The notes beneath the pieces were generated by a model. That model saw only the letters and a list, made by a program, of their open reading frames with translations, searched no databases and was not told where the DNA came from. From positions 1-64,000 of the forward strand of contig DASYRN010000224.1 of NCBI GenBank assembly GCA_036004365.1: DNA of 64,000 bases, written 5' to 3'. A program made the position numbers and the translations under genes. Positions 17,835 through 26,801 of this stretch are shown here, piece by piece; the stretch's first letter is position 1, and each line of letters starts with the position of its first letter. The DNA comes from DP-36 sp036004365 (GTDB taxonomy: Bacteria; Desulfobacterota; Binatia; UBA9968).

Positions 17835-18449
17835 ATGAACGAGACAAGCAAGAAAACAAACGGACCCCTTGGAAATAACACAGAAGATGAGAAGGACAAA
17901 GAGGCTTCTCCGGAGAGCACATCATCAACATTGTCTTCCGAATCAGAGCTTGCCCAACTCCGCCAACAGCTAGAGGCGAAAGAACTAGAAGCAAAGCAGA
18001 ACTACGATCAGTTTCTTCGTCAGGTAGCGGAGCTAGAAAACTTCAAAAAGAGATTGGCTCGGGAGAAGGGCGAAGCCATTCGCTTTGCCAACGAGAGCCT
18101 CATCAAAGATCTCCTGCCAGTCCTAGATAATCTGGAGCGGGCTATCGAGCATGCAAGGGACGGCGGCAACGGAAAACCCTTGCTTGAAGGCATTGAGATG
18201 GTTCTGAAGGCTTTCCTCGAAGTCCTCGCCAAGCACGGGGTGACACAAATTTCTGCCATTGGTGAACCCTTTGATCCTGAGAAGCATGAGGCGATCGCTC
18301 AAGTTGAAAGCGAGGAACACCAACCAAACACTGTTGTAACAGAACACCACAGGGGTTATTACCTGCTCGACCGCCTTCTGCGGCCTTCTTTGGTTAGCGT
18401 CTCTAAGGAGCCGGAAAAAAAGGAAAAAAAGGAGGGAGGGGGAGGTTGA
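17835..18449 (+). CDS. grpE: Nucleotide exchange factor GrpE
   Basis: A protein of about 204 residues. A charged, disordered, acid-rich N terminus leads into a long coiled coil (LAQLRQQLEAKELEAKQNYD region). The beta-rich C-terminal domain contains PFDPEKHEAI and VTEHHRGYYLLDRLLRPSLV, the GrpE signature. GrpE releases ADP from DnaK. It ends with a Lys/Glu and Gly-rich tail. I prefer the ATG at 17835, which has GAGGAAA upstream and fits the likely promoter; a GTG at 17799 adds 12 residues. It is the first gene of the chaperone run, followed after 64 bases by dnaK. hrcA, often placed before grpE, is absent. Confidence 0.94.
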   Translation: MNETSKKTNGPLGNNTEDEKDKEASPESTSSTLSSESELAQLRQQLEAKELEAKQNYDQFLRQVAELENFKKRLAREKGEAIRFANESLIKDLLPVLDNLERAIEHARDGGNGKPLLEGIEMVLKAFLEVLAKHGVTQISAIGEPFDPEKHEAIAQVESEEHQPNTVVTEHHRGYYLLDRLLRPSLVSVSKEPEKKEKKEGGGG

Positions 18450-18513
18450 AAAGAGGTAGATGCGTGATTAAATAAGGAACTGCGATGATACAAGTCGCTT
18501 TTAGGAGATGAAA

Positions 18514-20421
18514 ATGGCAAAAGTTATTGGAATCGATTTGGGGACCACGAACTCCTGCGTCGCTATCATGGAGGGGGGCGATCCTAATGTCATTGCTAAC
18601 TCCGAAGGAAGCCGCACCACTCCTTCCGTCGTCGGCTTTTCCGAGAGCGGAGAGCGTCTGGTCGGACAGATCGCTCGCAGACAAGCGATCACCAATCCCG
18701 AAAATACTATCTTCGCCGTGAAGCGGCTTATCGGCCGTCGCTATGATGACCCTCTGGTTCAGAAAGCGATGAAGGTTCTGCCCTACAAAGTAGTTAAGGC
18801 CGATAACGGGGACGCCTGGGTAGAGAGCCGAGGGAAACGCTATAGTCCAGCGGAAATATCTGCCTTTATCCTCCAGAAAATGAAGCAAACGGCTGAGGAT
18901 TATTTGGGCGAAAAAGTTACCGAGGCTGTAATCACAGTGCCCGCCTATTTTAACGACAGCCAGAGACAAGCAACTAAGGACGCGGGCCGCATTGCTGGGT
19001 TGAACGTGCTGCGTATCATCAACGAGCCGACAGCCGCTTCGTTAGCCTACGGGCTGGACAAAAAGAAGGATGAAAAGATTGCTGTATTTGATCTTGGCGG
19101 GGGCACTTTCGATATCTCGATCTTGGAGATTGGCGATGGCGTCTTTGAGGTTAAGGCAACCAATGGGGATACCTTCCTGGGTGGTGAAGATTTTGACCAG
19201 AGGGTTATTGACTATTTGGCTGACGAGTTTAGGAAAGACCAAGGGATCGATTTGAGGAAAGATAGGATGGCCCTCCAGCGTCTAAAGGAGGCGGCGGAAA
19301 AGGCCAAATGCGAGCTGTCTTCTTCGATGGAAACCGATATCAACCTTCCTTTCATTACTGCAGACCAGCACGGGCCAAAGCATCTCAACATGAAGTTGAC
19401 CCGCTCCAAATTGGAGGCGCTGTGCGCAGACTTGATCGATCGGACTGAAGCGCCATGCCGCCAAGCCTTAAAGGACGCGGGGTTAAGCCCAGGCGATATC
19501 AATGAAGTCATTCTCGTCGGGGGAATGACTCGGATGCCGGCAGTGCAGGAGAGAGTTAAGAAGATTTTCGGTAAAGATCCCCATAAAGGAGTCAACCCGG
19601 ATGAGGTGGTTGCCGTAGGAGCAGCCATCCAGGCGGCGGTATTGAAAGGAGAAGTCAAGGATGTCCTTCTCCTAGATGTGACTCCGTTGTCCCTCGGAAT
19701 TGAGACGTTAGGAGGAGTTTTTACCAAACTAATCGAGCGCAATACAACCATCCCGACACGAAAAGGCCAGATCTTCTCGACCGCTCAGGACAACCAGACG
19801 GCAGTTTCCATCCGCGTCTTCCAGGGCGAAAGAGAGATGGCGGCGGACAACAAGCTTCTCGGTCAATTCGATCTGGTAGGAATTCCACCGGCCCCGAGAG
19901 GTGTACCTCAAATCGAAGTTACCTTCGATATCGATGCGAATGGCATCGCCCACGTTTCGGCAAAGGATCTTGGGACGGGCAAGGAACAATCGATCAAGAT
20001 CACGGCGTCCAGCGGCCTTAACGAGGAAGAGATCAAGCGGATGGTCAAAGACGCGGAAGCCCATGCCGCCGAGGACAAGAACCGCAAGGAAACGGTTGAA
20101 GCGCGCAACCAGCTTGACTCGCTCATCTACTCAACCGAGAAGTCGCTTAAGGACTACGGCGGCGAATTGGATGCGGGAGTTAAGGAGAATATCGAAGCGG
20201 CTTTGGCAAAAGCGAAAACGGCAATGGAGAGCCAGGATGTTCAGGCGATTCGCGCTGCAGCCGATGAGTTAACCAGCTCCTCGCACAAACTCGCAGAAGT
20301 CATGTATGCCAAAGCTTCCCAGCAGTCTTCCAAAGAGCAACCGTCTGCGAATCAGGCGGACGGAGCAGATAAGAAAAAAGAGGACGTGGTCGATGCGGAC
20401 TTCACGGAGGTGAAAGAATAG
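18514..20421 (+). CDS. dnaK: Molecular chaperone DnaK (Hsp70)
   Basis: A 635-residue Hsp70. The N-terminal ATPase has IGIDLGTTNS as phosphate-1 motif, VFDLGGGTFDIS as phosphate-2 motif and ILVGGMTRMP as adenosine motif. The substrate-binding domain is followed by a helical lid and the usual disordered C terminus ending in DVVDADFTEVKE, close to the bacterial consensus. The length is normal. The start at 18514 has AGGAG six bases upstream; the ATG at 18508 directly abuts that site and is less likely. It works with GrpE just upstream and DnaJ just downstream. Confidence 0.98.
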   Translation: MAKVIGIDLGTTNSCVAIMEGGDPNVIANSEGSRTTPSVVGFSESGERLVGQIARRQAITNPENTIFAVKRLIGRRYDDPLVQKAMKVLPYKVVKADNGDAWVESRGKRYSPAEISAFILQKMKQTAEDYLGEKVTEAVITVPAYFNDSQRQATKDAGRIAGLNVLRIINEPTAASLAYGLDKKKDEKIAVFDLGGGTFDISILEIGDGVFEVKATNGDTFLGGEDFDQRVIDYLADEFRKDQGIDLRKDRMALQRLKEAAEKAKCELSSSMETDINLPFITADQHGPKHLNMKLTRSKLEALCADLIDRTEAPCRQALKDAGLSPGDINEVILVGGMTRMPAVQERVKKIFGKDPHKGVNPDEVVAVGAAIQAAVLKGEVKDVLLLDVTPLSLGIETLGGVFTKLIERNTTIPTRKGQIFSTAQDNQTAVSIRVFQGEREMAADNKLLGQFDLVGIPPAPRGVPQIEVTFDIDANGIAHVSAKDLGTGKEQSIKITASSGLNEEEIKRMVKDAEAHAAEDKNRKETVEARNQLDSLIYSTEKSLKDYGGELDAGVKENIEAALAKAKTAMESQDVQAIRAAADELTSSSHKLAEVMYAKASQQSSKEQPSANQADGADKKKEDVVDADFTEVKE

Positions 20422-20452
20422 AGGAGTAGTGGAAGCAGAAACCTCGAAAAGG

Positions 20453-20490
20453 AGGCCCCTGTTCCTCTAACTGTTGAGGAGAGGGGCTTT
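20453..20490 (+). terminator. Hairpin between dnaK and dnaJ
   Basis: AGGCCCCT and AGGGGCTT arms, with a second short TCCTC/GAGGA pairing inside, form a stem-loop just after dnaK. Only a weak T-run follows. It is more likely an attenuator or mRNA-processing hairpin lowering dnaJ relative to dnaK than a full terminator. Confidence 0.5.
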
Positions 20491-20529
20491 CTCGTTATAT
20501 AGAGACAAAGGTTTGTAAGAGGTTCACGG

Positions 20530-21642
20530 TTGAACGGCAAAAAGGACTACTACGAACTACTCGGCGTTAATCGTAATGCCAGCGAGGAGGAGTTCAAGAA
20601 AGCGTACCGAAAACTGGCGCTAAAGTACCATCCTGACCGCAATCCAGGAAACAAGCAGGCAGAAGAGAAATTCAAGGAGATATCAGAGGCCTACCAAGTT
20701 CTGACCGATCCGCAAAAAAGGGCACAATACGACCAATTTGGTCACGCCGCCTTTGGGAACGGAGGTCCTTTCAGAGGGGGATTTGATTTCACAGCTGGCT
20801 TTGAAGACATCTTCGGTGACATCTTCGGGGAATTTTTCGGAACCGGAGCTTCTCGAGGACGCCCGCACTCGCGAGGTGATGATCTCCGTTACAATCTTAC
20901 TATTAGCTTCGAAGAGGCTGCGTTTGGCACAGAAAAGAAAATCAAGATACCGCGAGAAGGTTTGTGCGATCTCTGCCACGGAAGTGGCGCCAAGTCAGGC
21001 ACTTCACCAAAAACCTGTCCAACCTGTCGGGGCAGGGGCCAAGTCAGTTTCCAGCAGGGCTTTTTTAACATCTCACGCGCCTGCAACCAATGTCGCGGCC
21101 AAGGCACCATCATCACGGACCCGTGCGGAAGCTGTAACGGCGCGGGTCGCGTGCGCCGCCTTCACACACTGAGCGTCAAGATCCCGCCCGGGGTGGACAT
21201 CGGATCTCGGCTCAAGCTCCGGGGGGAAGGGGAAACCGGTCGTGCGGGTGGGCTGGCGGGCGACCTTTACGTCGTCATTCAGGTTGAACCTCATCCGCTT
21301 TTTGTTCGAGATGCTTTGGACATCATCTGTGAGGTCCCGATCAGCTTTGTTCAGGCGGCTCTGGGATCGGAGATAGAAGTTCCCACCTTGGAAGGAAAAG
21401 TTAAGATGAAGATACCCCCGGGAACTCAGTCCGGAAGGGTTTTCCGCTTGAAGGGCAAAGGGATAAGAGACGTTCAAGGATATGACCAAGGGGATCAGCA
21501 CGTACGAGTGGTTGTTGAAACCCCGACCCATCTCACGGCGCGCCAGAAAGAGCTCTTGAAAGAATTTGCTGCATTAGGGGGAGAAGAGGTTCATCCTCTG
21601 TCGAAAGGTTTTTTCGACAAAGTTAAGGAGATATTTGGATAG
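20530..21642 (+). CDS. dnaJ: Co-chaperone DnaJ (Hsp40)
   Basis: A 370-residue type A Hsp40. The J domain at residues 5-70 has the essential HPD at 34-36, followed by a Gly/Phe-rich region including GFDFTAGFEDIFGDIFGEFF. Four zinc-finger repeats begin near residue 146: CDLCHGSG, CPTCRGRG, CNQCRGQG and CGSCNGAG, all cysteines intact. The two C-terminal beta domains follow. It delivers clients to DnaK and stimulates its ATPase. The start is a TTG with AAGAGG upstream. The following intergenic space has a good intrinsic terminator, closing the grpE-dnaK-dnaJ unit. Confidence 0.96.
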   Translation: MNGKKDYYELLGVNRNASEEEFKKAYRKLALKYHPDRNPGNKQAEEKFKEISEAYQVLTDPQKRAQYDQFGHAAFGNGGPFRGGFDFTAGFEDIFGDIFGEFFGTGASRGRPHSRGDDLRYNLTISFEEAAFGTEKKIKIPREGLCDLCHGSGAKSGTSPKTCPTCRGRGQVSFQQGFFNISRACNQCRGQGTIITDPCGSCNGAGRVRRLHTLSVKIPPGVDIGSRLKLRGEGETGRAGGLAGDLYVVIQVEPHPLFVRDALDIICEVPISFVQAALGSEIEVPTLEGKVKMKIPPGTQSGRVFRLKGKGIRDVQGYDQGDQHVRVVVETPTHLTARQKELLKEFAALGGEEVHPLSKGFFDKVKEIFG

Positions 21643-21643
21643 G

Positions 21644-21697
21644 AAACCCGCCTGCTTCTCGTGCCCCGCCACTGTCAGCCGGCAGGGTGGTTTTTTA
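21644..21697 (+). terminator. Intrinsic terminator after dnaJ
   Basis: AACCCGCCTGC pairs imperfectly with GCAGGGTGGTT and is followed by TTTTTT at the base of the stem. It lies directly behind the dnaJ stop and 48 bases ahead of lon. Confidence 0.7.
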
Positions 21698-21744
21698 TTG
21701 AAGCTCGGTCACCAGTGTGATTAACTGGGAAAGGACTTAAGCCT

Positions 21745-24240
21745 ATGAATCAAGTGGAATGGAACGTTGAGGGCCAAGAAGGGAAAGTCTCCCAGGCCGA
21801 GATCCCTGAGGCTCTGCCGCTGTTGCCTATCCGGGACATCGTCATCTATCCTTACATGATGCTTCCGCTCTTTGTAGGAAGAGATATTTCCATTCGGGCG
21901 GTGGAGGAATCGCTCGCGCGTGAGCGCCTAATCTTTCTCGTGGCGCAAAAAAATGCCGGCGAAGACAACCCCGCTGCGGATGATATCTATCGGGTGGGGA
22001 CCGTAGCTTCGATCATGCGCATGCTCAAGCTCGCCGATGGTCGCGTGAAGATTCTGGTACAGGGCCTATCGAAGGCGGAGATCGAGAGTTACGTCCGGGA
22101 GAAGCCATTCTTCGAAGTGAAAATTCGCAAGATCATGGAAGTCGCTTCCGCCGAGGTTTCGATCGAGGTAGAAGCCTTAATGCGTAGCGTCAAAGAGAAA
22201 ATCGAGCAGATCCTCAATCTTAAGAATCTTCCCCCGGAAATCGTCATGGTGACGGATAACATCAGCGATCCGGGAGTGCTGGCGGATCTAGTCGCTTCCA
22301 ATCTGCGGCTCAAAATCGAAGAGAGCCAGGGGATACTAGAGGTCTTCGATCCCGTCGCGCGCTTGAAAAAGGTTAACGAACTTCTTACTCGCGAACTCGA
22401 GCTTTCGACGATGCAGGCGCGGATCCAAAACCAGGCCAAGGAAGAGATGAGCAAAACCCAGCGGGACTACTTCCTGCGTGAACAGCTCAAGCAAATCCAG
22501 CAAGAACTGGGTGAGGGGGATGAGAGAGCGGAGGAGATCAATGAGCTTAAGAAGCAGATTGAAAAGGCGAAGATGCCCTTAGAGGTGAAAAAAGAAGCCG
22601 ACAAGCAGCTCAGACGACTGGAGCAGATGCATCCAGAGGCCTCCGAGGCGTCGCTGGTACGCACCTTTCTAGACTGGCTGGTTGAACTTCCCTGGAGTAA
22701 GAAGACCAACGACAATTTGAATATCCAGAAGGCGAAAAAAGTTCTGGATGAAGATCATTACAACCTCGAAAAGGTCAAGGAGCGAATCCTGGAATATCTC
22801 GCTGTAAACAAACTGAGGCGGAAGATCAAGGGCCCGATTCTCTGTTTTGTTGGACCTCCTGGAGTAGGGAAGACCTCCCTTGGAAAATCGATTGCGCGAG
22901 CACTCGGCAGAAATTTCGTGAGGATCTCTCTAGGCGGAATCCGCGATGAAGCAGAGATCCGCGGCCACAGGCGCACCTATGTAGGAGCCTTGCCGGGACG
23001 GATCATTCAAGGAATCAAACAGGCAGGTTTCAACAATCCCGTTTTCATGCTGGATGAGATCGACAAGGTTGGAACTGACTTTCGTGGCGATCCATCGGCC
23101 GCTCTCCTGGAGGTCTTGGATCCGGAACAGAACCATGCGTTTAGCGACCACTATCTGAATTTGCCTTTCGATCTTTCCAACGTCCTCTTCATCTGCACTG
23201 CTAATTTGCTCGATCCCGTTCCGCCGGCCCTCGCCGACCGGATGGAAGTCATCCAGCTTTCGGGGTACACGAACGAAGAAAAACTGGAGATCGCCAAAAA
23301 GTTTATTATTCCCAGACAGTTGCAGGACAATGGGATCTCCAGCAAACACTTGGAGATTTCCGATGACGCTGTCCTGCGCATCATTGCTCAGTACACCAAG
23401 GAAGCCGGGCTAAGAAATCTCGATCGCGAGATCGCCTCTATCTGCCGCAAGGTGGCGCGAAAGATTGCGGAGGGCAAAAAAGATCTTAACCGCGTGACCC
23501 GCTCCAACCTTCATCTTTTTTTGGGTCCGCCGAAATTCCTTCCTGAAACCGAGCAGGAGCAGCATGAGGTCGGCGTTGCGACCGGCGTCGCCTGGACCAG
23601 CGCGGGTGGAGAAGTTCTTTACGTTGAGTCCTCGCTATCCAAAGGTCGTGGCAACCTCACGCTCACCGGGCAGTTGGGCGAGGTGATGAAGGAGTCTGCC
23701 CAGGCGGCTGTGAGCTATGCGCGTTCCCAGGCAAAGAAATTAGGCATTGAGGAGGATTTTTACCAAAAACTTGATATCCACATCCACGTCCCCGCGGGAG
23801 CCATCCCTAAAGACGGACCTTCCGCAGGAATCACGATGGCTACATCGCTGATTTCAGCGCTTACCAAGCGGCCCGTTAGCCGCGATGTAGCGATGACAGG
23901 CGAAATTACTCTTCGGGGAAGAGTTCTTCCTGTTGGGGGCTTGAAAGAGAAATGTCTCGCCGCTTTTCGCGCAGGTATCAAAACCATAGTTGTTCCTGAC
24001 AGAAATCAGAAGGATCTGGAAGAGATTCCCAAGCCGCTCAGGCGCAAACTTAAGACTCTTCCGGTGAAGAATATGTCGGACGTGCTGAAATTGGCTCTTC
24101 TGGATAGGGTCCAAACAAAAGGCGCTGCTGCCACGCTTTCGGAACGAAGACCCAAATCGGCCAAAAGTCCGCGGGGAAAGAAGAAGGAGAAAGCAACAGA
24201 GAGGACCCGGCGGGAGAGAGCGGTTCCCCTCATAGGCTAG
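21745..24240 (+). CDS. lon: ATP-dependent protease Lon
   Basis: An 831-residue LonA-type protease. The N-terminal substrate domain begins with LPLLPIRDIVIYPYM, followed by a long coiled region. The AAA+ module has Walker A GPPGVGKTS near 370-378 and Walker B VFMLDEIDK. The C-terminal peptidase domain has the catalytic Ser in KDGPSAGITM (about 693) and Lys in GGLKEKCLAA (about 735), the standard Ser-Lys dyad. A basic tail of about 35 residues extends past the usual end. Lon degrades misfolded and regulatory proteins in the cytosol. Its place behind dnaJ fits a proteostasis locus. Its stop codon directly abuts the ATG of thiL. Confidence 0.97.
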   Translation: MNQVEWNVEGQEGKVSQAEIPEALPLLPIRDIVIYPYMMLPLFVGRDISIRAVEESLARERLIFLVAQKNAGEDNPAADDIYRVGTVASIMRMLKLADGRVKILVQGLSKAEIESYVREKPFFEVKIRKIMEVASAEVSIEVEALMRSVKEKIEQILNLKNLPPEIVMVTDNISDPGVLADLVASNLRLKIEESQGILEVFDPVARLKKVNELLTRELELSTMQARIQNQAKEEMSKTQRDYFLREQLKQIQQELGEGDERAEEINELKKQIEKAKMPLEVKKEADKQLRRLEQMHPEASEASLVRTFLDWLVELPWSKKTNDNLNIQKAKKVLDEDHYNLEKVKERILEYLAVNKLRRKIKGPILCFVGPPGVGKTSLGKSIARALGRNFVRISLGGIRDEAEIRGHRRTYVGALPGRIIQGIKQAGFNNPVFMLDEIDKVGTDFRGDPSAALLEVLDPEQNHAFSDHYLNLPFDLSNVLFICTANLLDPVPPALADRMEVIQLSGYTNEEKLEIAKKFIIPRQLQDNGISSKHLEISDDAVLRIIAQYTKEAGLRNLDREIASICRKVARKIAEGKKDLNRVTRSNLHLFLGPPKFLPETEQEQHEVGVATGVAWTSAGGEVLYVESSLSKGRGNLTLTGQLGEVMKESAQAAVSYARSQAKKLGIEEDFYQKLDIHIHVPAGAIPKDGPSAGITMATSLISALTKRPVSRDVAMTGEITLRGRVLPVGGLKEKCLAAFRAGIKTIVVPDRNQKDLEEIPKPLRRKLKTLPVKNMSDVLKLALLDRVQTKGAAATLSERRPKSAKSPRGKKKEKATERTRRERAVPLIG

Positions 24241-25248
24241 ATGAGACTCAGCGAGCTTGGGGAATTTGGTCTTATTGAAAGAATTCGCAAGACCACTCCG
24301 AAGGGCCCAGGTGTCCGGCTAGGGATCGGCGACGATGCCGCATGGTTAGAATGCAAAAACCGGTCATTTCTCATCACCTCAGATCTCCTCATCGAAGGAA
24401 TCCACTTTGACCTCAGATGGACATCGTTTTATGAACTGGGCTACAAGACCCTGGCCGTCAACGTGAGCGACATAGCAGCGATGGGAGGACAACCGACCTA
24501 CCTCACCATCTCCATGGGAATCCCTGTAAATTCAAGCACGAAAAAGGTAGAGGATTTTTTCCGGGGTATTAGAGCCCTGGGATCCCAAACCGGTGTGACG
24601 CTAGTTGGAGGGGACACCAGCGCCTCCAGGTTGGTTTTCGTCAGCGCTTCGTTGATTGGACAGGCCCCTTTCGGAGCGATTACCCGAGCTGGAGCCAAGG
24701 AGGGGGATGATATCTATGTTACCGGAACCTTGGGGGACGCTGCTCTAGGGCTAGAGATTCTTAAAAAAAAACAAAAAGTTAAGAAAGGGGACCGAGCGTT
24801 CCTTATCTCTCGCCACCTTTTTCCATCTGCCCGTTTGAAGGCCGGCTTAACTCTGGCCAAGGAACGGCTCGCCAGAGCCATGATTGACGTGAGTGACGGC
24901 CTGCTCCAGGATTTGGGCCATTTATGCAAAGCGAGCAAGGTCGGCGCCGTCGTTTGGTCGGAGGCATTGCCCCTTTCCCGCGCCTATCATTCATCCATGA
25001 GCAAGCACGGCCCTGTCCATGCCCTTTGTGGGGGTGAAGATTACGAACTTCTTTTTTGTCTTAGGCCTCGCGACCGAGCTCGCTTGGAGAAAGTCAAAAA
25101 ACGGTTAGGAGTAAGGATAACATGTATTGGAAAATGCGTTCCTTCTCGGCAGGGAATCAGAGTGATCACAAGCAAGGGTAAGTCCCTGCCCGTTCCTTTG
25201 ATGGGTTACGATCACTTCAAATCAAAGTTTCCTGTCCGCACTTCCTAG
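24241..25248 (+). CDS. thiL: Thiamine-monophosphate kinase
   Basis: A 335-residue ThiL of the PurM/AIR-synthetase fold. It opens with LSELGEFGLIERI, has the metal/ATP-binding GIGDDAAWL, the AVNVSDIAAMGG signature and the VGGDTS segment. The C-terminal domain includes DVSDGLLQDLGHL and CGGEDYELLFCL. It phosphorylates thiamine monophosphate to the active cofactor. The start codon follows the lon stop without a gap, indicating co-transcription and possible coupling. No other thiamine genes are in the window. Confidence 0.95.
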   Translation: MRLSELGEFGLIERIRKTTPKGPGVRLGIGDDAAWLECKNRSFLITSDLLIEGIHFDLRWTSFYELGYKTLAVNVSDIAAMGGQPTYLTISMGIPVNSSTKKVEDFFRGIRALGSQTGVTLVGGDTSASRLVFVSASLIGQAPFGAITRAGAKEGDDIYVTGTLGDAALGLEILKKKQKVKKGDRAFLISRHLFPSARLKAGLTLAKERLARAMIDVSDGLLQDLGHLCKASKVGAVVWSEALPLSRAYHSSMSKHGPVHALCGGEDYELLFCLRPRDRARLEKVKKRLGVRITCIGKCVPSRQGIRVITSKGKSLPVPLMGYDHFKSKFPVRTS

Positions 25249-25307
25249 TTCTTCGTTTCATGGCAAATCACCTGACACCCCTGTAGTCCTGTCGATAGGT
25301 CAAATTA

Positions 25308-26057
25308 GTGGATTCCGAATCTCTAAGACAGCTTCTAACCGGAGTCCGAAAAGGCAAAGTTACCGTGGAGCGCGCGCTTCAACGGCTGCAGCATCTTCCC
25401 TTCGAAGATCTCGGTTTTGCCAAAGTTGACCATCACCGCGCCCTAAGGCAGGGGTTTCCGGAAGTCATCATGGGAGAAGGAAAAACGCCCGTCGAGATCT
25501 CGGCCATAGCCCGAGCCCTTCACAAACACCGAGCTAACGTGCTAGTGACTCGCCTCTCCCCGGAAAAGACGGCCGCGCTTCGACGGCTGACCCCGCGGCT
25601 CCGCTACCACCCAGAAGCGCGTGCAGCCACCTGGATTGCAAGGCCGATCCGTATCGGCGGAAAAGGCGTGATTCTAGTCGTATGCGCCGGTACATCCGAT
25701 ATCTCCGTAGCAGAGGAGGCGGCCCTTACGGCAGAAATGTTGGGCAACCGAGTAGAGCGGCTCTTCGATGTAGGAGTGGCTGGGATCCACCGACTCCTAG
25801 AGAACCGTCACAAACTCGCCTCCGCCTCTGTCTTGGTTGTCGTCGCCGGGATGGAGGGAGCGCTTCCGAGCGTGGTGGGCGGCCTAGTCGACAAGCCGGT
25901 GATCGCCGTACCTACGAGCGTCGGGTATGGGGCGAGCTTCCAGGGTATCGCTGCGCTTTTGGGAATGCTCAATTCGTGTGCTTCCGGAGTTAGCGTAGTG
26001 AACATCGACAACGGATTTGGCGCAGGCTTTGCAGCGAGCCTAATCAATCGAGTATAA
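25308..26057 (+). CDS. larB: Nickel-pincer cofactor biosynthesis protein LarB
   Basis: A 249-residue protein. The N-terminal segment has the EDLGFAKVDHHR and FPEVIMGEGK sequences of LarB. The C-terminal half resembles PurE, with VCAGTSDISVAEEAA and VVAGMEGALPSVVGGL; the latter is the site analogous to the AIR carboxylase centre. LarB carboxylates nicotinic acid adenine dinucleotide and hydrolyses the phosphoanhydride in making the nickel pincer nucleotide used by lactate racemase-type enzymes. LarC, LarE and LarA are not encoded in this window, so the partners must lie elsewhere. The start is a GTG at 25308 with a weak upstream site. Confidence 0.92.
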   Translation: MDSESLRQLLTGVRKGKVTVERALQRLQHLPFEDLGFAKVDHHRALRQGFPEVIMGEGKTPVEISAIARALHKHRANVLVTRLSPEKTAALRRLTPRLRYHPEARAATWIARPIRIGGKGVILVVCAGTSDISVAEEAALTAEMLGNRVERLFDVGVAGIHRLLENRHKLASASVLVVVAGMEGALPSVVGGLVDKPVIAVPTSVGYGASFQGIAALLGMLNSCASGVSVVNIDNGFGAGFAASLINRV

Positions 26058-26070
26058 ATAGAAACAATCT

Positions 26071-26379
26071 ATGCAGTGTTCCCATTGCGGCAGGGAGGTA
26101 AGAGAGACTCAACACACACAAAAGGGATACCGGGTTGACTACTATCTCTTGCATACCGGCCGAACCGAGTGGGTATTCCTCAAAAACCCAAAGGAAGACG
26201 CGCCCGCGCGCCATTGTTTCAGATTGATTGAGCCGGTAGATATCGTTAGCTGCGTCAAATGTTACGATCATCCAAGCGTTAGAAGACTTTTGGAAGAGAA
26301 GTTCAACCGCCCAGACAGGCCGCTGGAAAAGAAAGAAAGACTCGAAGAAAGCCCGATCGCCGAAGCTAGCCATGGATAA
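26071..26379 (+). CDS. Small protein with two CxxC zinc-type knuckles
   Basis: A 102-residue protein I do not recognise as a named family. It begins with MQCSHCGREV and has a second knuckle VSCVKCYDHP near residue 67, so one zinc ion could be held by the four cysteines. The middle part contains two Trp/Tyr-rich strands. The tail is charged and probably disordered. The gene lies 13 bases behind larB and its end overlaps archease by eight bases, so it is in the same operon. A role with either neighbour cannot be decided from sequence. Confidence 0.75.
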   Translation: MQCSHCGREVRETQHTQKGYRVDYYLLHTGRTEWVFLKNPKEDAPARHCFRLIEPVDIVSCVKCYDHPSVRRLLEEKFNRPDRPLEKKERLEESPIAEASHG

Positions 26380-26797
26380 ACAAACGAGATATCGCATTTT
26401 AAACCGCTCATCGGACTTAGTGATTAAGGTCTTTGGCAAGACTCAAGCCGAGCTCTTTGCAAACTCCGGCTTTGCCCTTTTCGACCTCATGACCGACATC
26501 GAAAAGGTCGAGGCCAGTGAGCAGCTTCCGCTAGAGGTGGAAGGAGTTGATCGCGATGATCTCATGGTTAACTGGATGCGCGAACTCCTCTACCTGTTTC
26601 AGGGAAGCGGCTATCTACTGAAAGAGTTCAGAGTCCGCGAGGCCAAGGACAACCACGTCCGGGGGGAAGTGAGTGGGGAGAAGTTTGACCCGGATCGGCA
26701 CGAAATACATCGAGAGATCAAATCTGTAGCCTACCATCAAAGCCGGATGGAAAAGACCGGGGATCAATGGACGGCTCAAGTGATGTTTGAGCTCTGA
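26372..26797 (+). CDS. Archease-family protein
   Basis: A 141-residue protein with the archease layout: an N-terminal strand and RSSDLVIKVFGKTQAELFANSGFALFDLMTD, here cited by its key pieces SSDLVIKVFG, ELFANSG and FDLMTD. The C-terminal strand has IKSVAYHQ. The conserved Asp of the first motif is kept, but the His normally before it is replaced by Ser. Archease activates the RtcB RNA ligase by assisting guanylylation; in many bacteria the two genes are adjacent. No rtcB is present here. It overlaps the CxxC protein upstream and sits four bases before the HD protein. The family call is good; function with RtcB is unproven. Confidence 0.8.
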   Translation: MDKQTRYRILNRSSDLVIKVFGKTQAELFANSGFALFDLMTDIEKVEASEQLPLEVEGVDRDDLMVNWMRELLYLFQGSGYLLKEFRVREAKDNHVRGEVSGEKFDPDRHEIHREIKSVAYHQSRMEKTGDQWTAQVMFEL

Positions 26798-26801
26798 AGA
26801 C

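Noticed and set aside
19212..19751. 179-codon antisense frame within dnaK
   Set aside because: Opposite a fully conserved Hsp70 sequence, with no independent support.
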